Below, in pieces: positions 6,338-10,583 of a DNA stretch of 10,583 bases (its first letter is position 1; each line of letters starts with the position of its first letter). Origin of the DNA: Candidatus Accumulibacter iunctus. GTDB taxonomy: Bacteria; Pseudomonadota; Gammaproteobacteria; Burkholderiales; Rhodocyclaceae. Both the position numbers and the translations under genes were made by a program. Under the pieces are notes generated by a model. It worked only from the letters and a program-made list of their open reading frames with translations, did not search any database and had not been told where the DNA came from. The stretch spans positions 16,560 through 27,142 of the forward strand of contig DDUX01000069.1 of the NCBI GenBank assembly GCA_002345025.1, written 5' to 3'.

Positions 6338-6772
6338 ATGAAGCGAAGCAAGGCAGTCGGCAATGGTCGTGCAGACGGCGGGCGGCAGGCAGCGGCGGCC
6401 TGCCCCTGTGGCAGCCAGCGCCCCTACGGCGAATGCTGTGCGCCGCTGCATGAGGGCGCTGCCGCAAGCGATGCGGCGGCGCTGATGCGCTCGCGTTACA
6501 GCGCCTATGCCCTCGGGCGCGAGGCCTACGTTTTGGCGACCTGGCATCCCTCGACGCGGCCCCCCGGGCTCGACGACGCTGCCGCGCCGCGCTGGCTCGG
6601 CCTGCAAATCCGGAACCACTCGGCGACCGGCCCGGACACGGCGAGCGTCGAGTTCGTCGCCCGCTATCGCGTTGCCGGGCGCGGCGCGCGGCTGCACGAG
6701 GTCAGCCGCTTCGTCCGCGAGGATGGTCGCTGGTATTACCTTGACGGTGAATTCCCCGCCGTCGGCGGCTAG
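6338..6772 (+). CDS. ychJ: YchJ-family (UPF0225) protein with SEC-C-like Cys motif
   Basis: This is 144 residues, starting at the ATG at 6338 with agGAG immediately upstream (6330-6334, short spacing). A longer open frame begins at 5924 but its extra part is antisense to serC. The N-terminus holds a metal-binding-like cluster CPCGSQRPYGECC (22-34; C22, C24, C33, C34), the SEC-C style pattern. LMRSRYSAYALG (49-60) is the diagnostic YchJ segment, and the protein ends in an NTF2-like core finishing with DGRWYYLDGE (129-138). Length is normal for the family. The biochemical role of YchJ is not established; zinc binding and a chaperone or adaptor role are only suggested by the Cys motif. It begins a three-gene run on the + strand with truC 28 bases downstream. 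Confidence 0.9.
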   Translation: MKRSKAVGNGRADGGRQAAAACPCGSQRPYGECCAPLHEGAAASDAAALMRSRYSAYALGREAYVLATWHPSTRPPGLDDAAAPRWLGLQIRNHSATGPDTASVEFVARYRVAGRGARLHEVSRFVREDGRWYYLDGEFPAVGG

Positions 6773-6800
6773 GTCGGTACCCGTGCCGGGCGACCGGGCG

Positions 6801-7757
6801 ATGCTGCCGATCCTCTTCCGTGACGAGCATCTGGTGGCGATCGACAAGCCGGCCGGGCTGCTGGTCCATCGCACCGCCCTCGACGCGCACGAGCGCCGCT
6901 TTGCGCTGCAGATGCTGCGCGACCAGCTCGGCTGTCACGTCTACGCCATCCACCGGCTTGACCGCGGCACTTCCGGCGTCCTGCTGTTCGCTCTCAGCAG
7001 CGAGGTGGCGCGCGCGGTGAGCAGCCTGTTCGAGCAGCGTCGGGTCGGCAAGAGCTATCTCGCGGTCGTGCGCGGACATCCGCCGCTGCAGGGCGAGATC
7101 GACCATCCGCTGCGCCGCTGCTTCGGCGACGACGAGACCGGCGGCGAAGCAGCCACGGCGACCGTCCAGCAGGCGATCACCCACTATCGACGACTCGCGA
7201 CGATCGAGCTTCCCTACGCCGTCGACCGCTATCCGCAGAGCCGTTACGCGCTGCTCGAACTGGCACCGCTGAGCGGTCGCCGTCATCAGCTGCGCCGCCA
7301 TCTGAAACACATCGCGCATCCGATCATCGGCGACACCACCCATGGCAAGGCCGTACACAACCGGCTGTTTCGCACGCTGCTGGGCTGCCAGCGGCTGCTG
7401 CTCGCGTGTACCGAGCTGCGCCTGCAGCATCCGGTGAGCGGCGCACCGCTGGTCCTGACGGCGCCGCTTGGCGGCGAGTTCCTGCGTCTCGTCGAACGTT
7501 TGCAGTGGGCGGCAACGCTGCCACCGGCATGGCTGCCGGGAACAGCGGCGACGACCGATGGCGGGCGAGTGGCGGACGAGCAGCCTGGCGCCGACGCCGC
7601 GGCTGCCAGCCGCTGCCTCGCAGGCGGGCACGCATCGCCCGGGGGGTGGGCCGGCGAGTGCGCCGCTGCGGACAGCGATGTGGCCGCGGCGACTGCGACT
7701 CCGGCAGTCCCCGGTCGGTCGGCGAGACACGCCGGCAGCGGTGAGGCCGATGGCTGA
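6801..7757 (+). CDS. truC: tRNA pseudouridine synthase C (RluA family) with long C-terminal tail
   Basis: This 318-residue protein should isomerise uridine to pseudouridine in tRNA (U65 in E. coli). The start at ATG 6801 aligns with the first residue of E. coli TruC (MLxILxxDExLVAxxKPAGxLVHR); GTG at 6783 is an alternative, and neither has a strong Shine-Dalgarno site. The catalytic Asp is D54 in AIHRLDRGTSG (49-59). Other landmarks are FEQRRVGKSYLAVVRG (78-92), YPQSRYALLEL (144-154) and SGRRHQLRRHLKHIAHPIIGD (159-179), which contacts RNA. The recognisable enzyme ends near residue 246 (TLPPAWLPG). About 70 residues follow, rich in Ala, Gly and Asp and with no motif I recognise; E. coli TruC is about 260 residues in all. 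The gene overlaps the next by 8 bases, suggesting coupled translation. Confidence 0.92.
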   Translation: MLPILFRDEHLVAIDKPAGLLVHRTALDAHERRFALQMLRDQLGCHVYAIHRLDRGTSGVLLFALSSEVARAVSSLFEQRRVGKSYLAVVRGHPPLQGEIDHPLRRCFGDDETGGEAATATVQQAITHYRRLATIELPYAVDRYPQSRYALLELAPLSGRRHQLRRHLKHIAHPIIGDTTHGKAVHNRLFRTLLGCQRLLLACTELRLQHPVSGAPLVLTAPLGGEFLRLVERLQWAATLPPAWLPGTAATTDGGRVADEQPGADAAAASRCLAGGHASPGGWAGECAAADSDVAAATATPAVPGRSARHAGSGEADG

Positions 7758-8457
7758 GGCCACGGAATCGCTGCTGGCAGGGGTTCCGCTGCTGATCGTG
7801 CGGCCGCCCGGCAGCAGCGGTGCGCTGCCGACCGTGCTGTGGGTGCATGGCTACGGCGCCAGCAAGCAGACGCACCTTGCCGAACTCCACCGCCTTGCCG
7901 AGCACGGGCTGCTCGCCATCGGCATCGATGCCGTCGCGCACGGCCGGCGGCGCCCTGCCGGTTTCGTGCATCGGGTCTCCAGCTCGCCAAGGGAGAACGC
8001 GGCGGTCTTCCGGCAGATCGTCGGCGAGACGGTGGCCGGCCTGCCACGTCTGGTGGACGGCCTGCTCGAACTCGGTCTCAGCGAGCCGGCTCGTCTCGCC
8101 ATCGCCGGCGTATCGATGGGGGGCTGCGTCGTCTATGGTGCCGTCGCCGCCGATCGCCGGTTCTCGGCAGCCGTGGCACTGCTCGGCTCACCCGAATGGA
8201 CGCGGCCCGAAGACGACGAGATCTGGTTCGACGCCTTCCATCCGACCGCACTGCTGTCGGTCACCGCTGCCCGCGATACCATCGTGCCGCCAGCCGCCGC
8301 GCGGGAGCTGCACGGACTGCTCGCCGGCCGCTACCGCGCGCAGCCCGAGCGGCTGTGCTACCGCGAGCTGGCGGGTGCGCCGCACCTGATGTCGGCAGAG
8401 GACTGGGCGACGGCTACCGGGTACGCTGCTGCCTGGCTGGCGCGCTTCCTGCCGTGA
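7750..8457 (+). CDS. Alpha/beta hydrolase (serine esterase / dienelactone-hydrolase-like)
   Basis: This is 235 residues, starting at the ATG at 7750 inside the last codons of truC (ATGGCTGA overlap); gtgagg lies just upstream. An in-frame extension to 7468 exists but would be antisense-like shadow over truC. The fold is a single alpha/beta hydrolase domain: oxyanion motif WVHGYG (31-36), nucleophile elbow GVSMGG with S122, acid D176 (ARDTIVPP) and H212 (GAPHLMS), a complete catalytic triad. There is no signal peptide or lid-length insertion, so it is probably a soluble cytosolic ester, thioester or amide hydrolase, resembling the YitV/prolyl-oligopeptidase-like small esterases. The substrate cannot be read from sequence. 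Its coupling to ychJ and truC indicates co-transcription but not shared function. Confidence 0.87.
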   Translation: MAEATESLLAGVPLLIVRPPGSSGALPTVLWVHGYGASKQTHLAELHRLAEHGLLAIGIDAVAHGRRRPAGFVHRVSSSPRENAAVFRQIVGETVAGLPRLVDGLLELGLSEPARLAIAGVSMGGCVVYGAVAADRRFSAAVALLGSPEWTRPEDDEIWFDAFHPTALLSVTAARDTIVPPAAARELHGLLAGRYRAQPERLCYRELAGAPHLMSAEDWATATGYAAAWLARFLP

Positions 8458-8471
8458 CTGCGGTTGGCGGC

Positions 8472-8521
8472 GGCAGTTGGAGCTGCCATCGGCGAACGGC
8501 GGTTGGGGCGGAGCGGCCGTT
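8472..8521. repeat. Two small hairpins between the convergent hydrolase and paaI genes
   Basis: ggcag (8472-8476)/ctgcc (8483-8487) and aacggc (8495-8500)/gccgtt (8516-8521) can form two stems in the 88-base space between convergent stops. Neither is followed by a T-run. They may act as a weak shared end, but the support is structural only. Confidence 0.25.
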
Positions 8522-8545
8522 ATCCCCGCCCGCCGCCGCCGCTCC

Positions 8546-9070
8546 TCATTGCGGATTGCCCTCGACGCGGCTGACCGATGCGCCGGCCGACCCCGGGTGC
8601 GCGTCCTCTGCTTCCAGCCCGGCGATCACTTCTCCGGCGATGCGGTAGGACTTGCCGCGAAAGAGGGCGATGACCTTGCCGTTGTGATTGCGGATCGTCG
8701 TATCGTACACGCCGGTGCGCCCGGCGCGCGACCGCTCCTCGCATTCGGCCTCGAGAATCTCGCCCTCGGCCGCCGGCGCGAGAAAATCGATGTGGCACGC
8801 CGAAGCGACGGTGTTGCGGTTGTAGGCGTTGCAGGCATAGGCGAAAGCCGAGTCGGCCAGGGTGAACAGATAGCCGCCGTGGCAGATGTGATGGCCATTG
8901 ACCATATCCGGTCGAACGACCATCGACATTCGCGAGTAGCCGGGGCGAACACTGATGATCTGCAGACCGATCAGCCGGCTGGCAGCGTCGCGGCTGTACA
9001 TCGCTTCGGCGGTCAGTTCGGCGAGACGGGTGGCAGCCTCTGATTCATGGGCGCCTGTGTTCTTGGGCAT
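8546..9070 (-). CDS. paaI: PaaI-type hydroxyphenylacetyl-CoA thioesterase (hotdog fold)
   Basis: This is 174 residues, starting at the ATG complementary to 9068-9070, with aagga about 7 bases upstream. A longer frame to 9130 is possible but less supported. It is a hotdog-fold thioesterase: the substrate segment NGHHICHGGYLFTLADSAFA (58-77) carries the HGG turn and the likely catalytic acid D73 (D61 in E. coli PaaI). CHIDFLAPAAEGE (92-104) and SRAGRTGVYD (114-123) are diagnostic of PaaI. In phenylacetate degradation PaaI hydrolyses stalled hydroxylated phenylacetyl-CoA intermediates and frees CoA. No other paa genes are in view, so it may serve as a general aryl-CoA proofreading enzyme. About 30 residues after SYRIAGEV are an unconserved tail. 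It is convergent with the hydrolase and divergent from tRNA-Ser. Confidence 0.88.
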   Translation of the reverse strand: MPKNTGAHESEAATRLAELTAEAMYSRDAASRLIGLQIISVRPGYSRMSMVVRPDMVNGHHICHGGYLFTLADSAFAYACNAYNRNTVASACHIDFLAPAAEGEILEAECEERSRAGRTGVYDTTIRNHNGKVIALFRGKSYRIAGEVIAGLEAEDAHPGSAGASVSRVEGNPQ

Positions 9071-9100
9071 GATTCGTCCTTCGGGCAAACTTCCGGTCAG

Positions 9101-9146
9101 CCGAGGTTCCGCGCCAACCCTCGGGTTCACCGCGCAGACCTGCGCG
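9101..9146. repeat. Two inverted repeats between paaI and tRNA-Ser
   Basis: ccgagg (9101-9106)/cctcgg (9119-9124), extendable by two pairs past a one-base bulge, and cgcgca (9131-9136)/tgcgcg (9141-9146) with a 4-base loop. They lie 31-76 bases upstream of the paaI start and upstream of the tRNA promoter, so they are placed for an operator or leader structure of paaI. I cannot match either to a named regulator site. Confidence 0.35.
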
Positions 9147-9169
9147 CATCGTGCGTGCGTACATCCGGT

Positions 9170-9198
9170 TTGGTGTTCCCCAGGCCTTCTGCTAGAAT
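9170..9198 (+). promoter_or_regulatory. Sigma-70 promoter of tRNA-Ser
   Basis: TTGGTG (9170-9175) and TAGAAT (9193-9198) are separated by exactly 17 bases and lie 12 bases before the mature tRNA 5' end. The GC-rich stretch after the -10 (tcccagcc) looks like the discriminator of a stable-RNA promoter subject to stringent control; that regulation is inferred. Confidence 0.65.
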
Positions 9199-9210
9199 TC
9201 CCAGCCTTCC

Positions 9211-9301
9211 GGAGAGATGGATGAGTGGTTTAAGTCGCACGCCTGGAAAGCGTGTTTAGGATAATATCCTAACGCGGGTTCGAATCCCGCTCTCTCCGCC
9301 A
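9211..9301 (+). tRNA. tRNA-Ser(GGA), CCA encoded
   Basis: The acceptor arms ggagaga (9211-9217) and tctctcc (9291-9297) pair perfectly; the discriminator is G9298 and CCA (9299-9301) is genomic. The anticodon stem cacgc (9238-9242)/gcgtg (9250-9254) encloses ctggaaa, giving anticodon GGA at 9245-9247, reading UCC and UCU. The long class II variable arm pairs ttagga with tcctaa around 9255-9272, diagnostic of tRNA-Ser. The T arm is gcggg-ttcgaat-cccgc. The 91-base length is normal. It has its own promoter upstream and appears to be a single-gene unit. Confidence 0.97.
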
Positions 9302-9332
9302 GCACGCCAGCTGCAAACGCTCTGCACCAGGA

Positions 9333-9374
9333 ACGAAGAGCCCTCTTGACGCCATGGTGCGAGGGGTTCTTCGT
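9333..9374 (+). terminator. Probable transcription end hairpin after tRNA-Ser
   Basis: acgaaga (9333-9339) pairs with tcttcgt (9368-9374), and inward GU and GC pairs extend the stem to about 12 bp (9333-9344 with 9363-9374). The downstream arm is U-rich (ttcttcgtgt) but there is no clean T-run. An alternative pairing gcacca (9324-9329)/tggtgc (9355-9360) competes with it. It lies 32 bases past the tRNA. Confidence 0.45.
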
Positions 9375-9492
9375 GTAAGCCCTCTGGCCTCGAATCTCTG
9401 TAAGTCACTATGTGGGCGAGCGCACAGACCTGATCCCCACTTGATCCTATGCTTTGCACAGTGCCACGAGACCTCGATTGCTCGATGATCAC

Positions 9493-9542
9493 GTGTCGCG
9501 AAACGGGCAGACACAACGGGCAGACACTGGGGCTCATGTGTC
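9493..9542. repeat. 13-bp tandem repeat within a GTGTC/GACAC array upstream of csbD
   Basis: aacgggcagacac occurs twice head to tail (9502-9514 and 9515-9527), ending 47 bases before the csbD ATG. Each copy ends in gacac, and the reverse complement gtgtc flanks both sides (9493-9497 and 9538-9542), giving GTGTC-N12-GACAC-N8-GACAC-N10-GTGTC. This lies where the csbD promoter or operator should be. The rest of the 273-base gap 9302-9574 shows no gene apart from the tRNA terminator. Confidence 0.55.
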
Positions 9543-9574
9543 AGCAGTATCAACCGCAAGGCTAGGGGATCGAA

Positions 9575-9778
9575 ATGAACAAGGATCAAGTGAAGGGCGC
9601 AGCAAAAGACTTCGGTGGAAAGATTCAGGAAGAGGTCGGAAAACTGGTAGGCAGCACGGAGCAGCAGACCAAGGGCCTGAAGAACCAGGCTGAAGGCAAG
9701 GTGCAGGAACATGTCGGCGACCTGAAGGAGAACGTGAAGGACGCCAGGGACGCAGTCAAGGAAGCCATGAAGCCGTAG
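9575..9778 (+). CDS. CsbD-family (UPF0337) stress-response protein
   Basis: This is 67 residues with ATG at 9575 and a good aggggat site at 9564-9570. The sequence is the CsbD pattern: MNKDQVKGAAKDFGGKIQEE at the start, a GKL-GS segment near 22-27, then amphipathic Lys/Glu/Gln-rich heptads through KGLKNQAEGKVQE and VKDARDAVKEAM. It has no Cys, Trp or membrane segment and is probably a small, highly soluble, largely disordered or helical protein. Family members are induced by general stress in many bacteria, but their molecular action is unknown. GC by hand count is 113 of 204 bases (55%), lower than its neighbours, and codons such as AAA, GGA and GTA are used. It is a single-gene unit ended by the strong terminator at 9810. 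Confidence 0.92.
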   Translation: MNKDQVKGAAKDFGGKIQEEVGKLVGSTEQQTKGLKNQAEGKVQEHVGDLKENVKDARDAVKEAMKP

Positions 9779-9809
9779 CGCGCTGCGTCCTCATGCCGGT
9801 CGTTCGCGT

Positions 9810-9840
9810 GAAACAGCCGCCAATGGCGGCTGTTTCTTTT
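9810..9840 (+). terminator. Intrinsic terminator of csbD
   Basis: A perfect 12-bp stem, gaaacagccgcc (9810-9821) with ggcggctgtttc (9825-9836), closes a 3-base loop and is followed at once by tttt (9837-9840) and then ccTGT. It lies 31 bases after the csbD stop. It is the clearest terminator in the window. Confidence 0.93.
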
Positions 9841-9981
9841 CCTGTGCTCATGTGCGTGCTGCCCGGTGTGAAGGCCAGGCTTCCAGGCGAGATCATTGAC
9901 CACGGCACGTCTTTGCAGAAGACTTGGAGCGATGGCACACGCCGGGTCTTTCAAGAGCTTCCAGAACTGGTTGGGTGAGTG

Positions 9982-10583
9982 GTGCAGGCGCCAGTGAGCA
10001 TTCCCGAGCACCTGCGGGACTTCTACGTCGTGACCTGCGAGCATGGCGGCAACCGGATCCCCTCCGCCTACGTCGACCTCTTCCACGGCTGGCAGGTGCG
10101 CTTGTCCAGCCATCACGGCTACGATGCCGGTGCCCTGGTCATGGCGCGCGATCTTGCCGCGGCCCTGCAGGCGCCCCTGATGGTATCTACGGTGAGCCGC
10201 CTGCTGGTCGATCTGAATCGATCGCTGTCCAGTCCTCAGGTGTGGTCCGATGCGACGCGGGCGCTATCGCCAACGCGCAAGCAGGCGATCGTGTCGAGCC
10301 ATTACGCGCCATACCGGCAGCGGCTGACGGAGATCGTGGTGGCCGCGGTAGCGGCCGGGCAGCGGGTGATCCATGTTTCCTCGCACACCTTCACGCCGGT
10401 CCTCGATGGCCAGGTCCGCAACGCCGATGTCGGCTTGCTGTATGACCCGGCACGACCTGGAGAAGTAGCGGCGGCAGCCCGCTGGAAGGCGGCGCTCACC
10501 GAACAGTCGGCCGAACTGCGCGTGCGCCGGAATTACCCGTATCGTGGGAAGAACGACGGACTGACCTCGGCGATGCGCCGCCG
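9982..10583 (+). CDS. N-formylglutamate amidohydrolase family protein, 3'-truncated
   Basis: The frame is open from the TGA at 9976-9978 to the window end, about 200 residues of a family usually 230-280 long. No ATG is available before the conserved start; GTG codons at 9979, 9982 and 9994 are candidates, none with a convincing Shine-Dalgarno site, so 9982 is provisional. Conserved landmarks counted from 9982 are VTCEHGGNRIP (17-27), SSHHGYDAGAL (42-52), STVSRLLVDLNRS (about 68-80), YAPYRQRL and VSSHTFTPVLDG (132-143), which supply the likely metal and catalytic His and Glu residues. HutG-type enzymes release glutamate and formate from N-formylglutamate in histidine breakdown, but many homologues outside hut operons have untested substrates, and no hut gene is visible. 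It begins 142 bases after the csbD terminator. Confidence 0.87.
   Translation, partial: MQAPVSIPEHLRDFYVVTCEHGGNRIPSAYVDLFHGWQVRLSSHHGYDAGALVMARDLAAALQAPLMVSTVSRLLVDLNRSLSSPQVWSDATRALSPTRKQAIVSSHYAPYRQRLTEIVVAAVAAGQRVIHVSSHTFTPVLDGQVRNADVGLLYDPARPGEVAAAARWKAALTEQSAELRVRRNYPYRGKNDGLTSAMRR

Noticed and set aside
6091..6363. 91-residue N-terminal extension of serC
   Set aside because: It is unlike any aminotransferase, contains the candidate promoter, and overlaps the start of ychJ. The family N-terminus matches the ATG at 6090.
6507..6800. N-terminal 98 residues of the longest frame leading into truC
   Set aside because: This part overlaps ychJ in another frame, is Arg/Ser/Pro-rich shadow sequence, and the TruC family starts at the ATG at 6801.
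6020..7763. Long - strand frames opposite ychJ and truC (284 and 353 residues)
   Set aside because: They are antisense shadows lacking recognisable domains, while both + strand genes carry complete family motifs.
9256..9712. Two - strand open frames whose ends read WRRERDSNPR and GESGIRTRVRIL
   Set aside because: These C-terminal strings are a known artefact of translating the complement of a tRNA-Ser T arm and variable arm. They cover the tRNA and the csbD gene in antisense.
9896..9925. ttgacc as a -35 box for the amidohydrolase gene
   Set aside because: The -10 position at 17-18 bases downstream reads aagact/agactt, too far from consensus.
9924..10445. 173-residue + strand frame MERWHTPGL...
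   Set aside because: It is out of frame with the N-formylglutamate amidohydrolase motifs that run through the same bases and has no recognisable domain.
1..10583. CRISPR array, insertion sequence or prophage genes
   Set aside because: No regularly spaced repeats, transposase motifs, terminal inverted repeats or phage genes were seen on either strand.

Overview
The window is dense, GC-rich (roughly 65-70%) bacterial chromosome with about ten protein genes and one tRNA. Protein resemblance and the high GC suggest a betaproteobacterium near Rhodocyclales, possibly Candidatus Accumulibacter-like. That placement is inferred from recognised protein families, not from a marker gene. No phage, transposon, CRISPR array or defence island is visible. 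Most genes are housekeeping or metabolic.

Layout. (1) 1-2251: 3' portion of a large FtsX-type ABC permease (YbbP/COG3127 family), + strand, cut by the window start. (2) 2415-3386: a fusion of a SixA-type histidine phosphatase and a Nudix hydrolase, + strand. (3) On the - strand, read from right to left: serC (6090-4975), serA (4919-3747) and a 52-residue single-helix membrane protein (3564-3406). SerC and SerA catalyse successive steps of serine synthesis and probably share a transcript. (4) Divergent from serC on the + strand is a tight run of three genes: ychJ (6338), truC (6801) and an alpha/beta hydrolase (7750). truC and the hydrolase overlap by 8 bases. (5) 9070-8546, - strand: a PaaI-type acyl-CoA thioesterase, convergent with the hydrolase. 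(6) 9211-9301, + strand: tRNA-Ser(GGA) with a well-spaced promoter. (7) 9575-9778, + strand: a CsbD-family stress protein with a textbook intrinsic terminator at 9810-9840. (8) From about 9982 to the window end, + strand: an N-formylglutamate amidohydrolase, cut by the window end.

Functional themes are serine biosynthesis (serC-serA), tRNA function (TruC pseudouridylation and the tRNA-Ser gene) and phosphate-ester or nucleotide clean-up (SixA-Nudix fusion). The remaining genes are stand-alone.

Points worth a second look are: the SixA-Nudix fusion; the Methanosarcina/alphaproteobacterial-type SerC paired with a short ACT-domain SerA; the low-complexity tail on TruC; the unrecognised 52-aa membrane protein with a cluster of palindromes upstream; and the tRNA-Ser/csbD stretch, which is lower in GC and carries a perfect 13-bp tandem repeat ahead of csbD. 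I did not find convincing evidence of a wholly new system.
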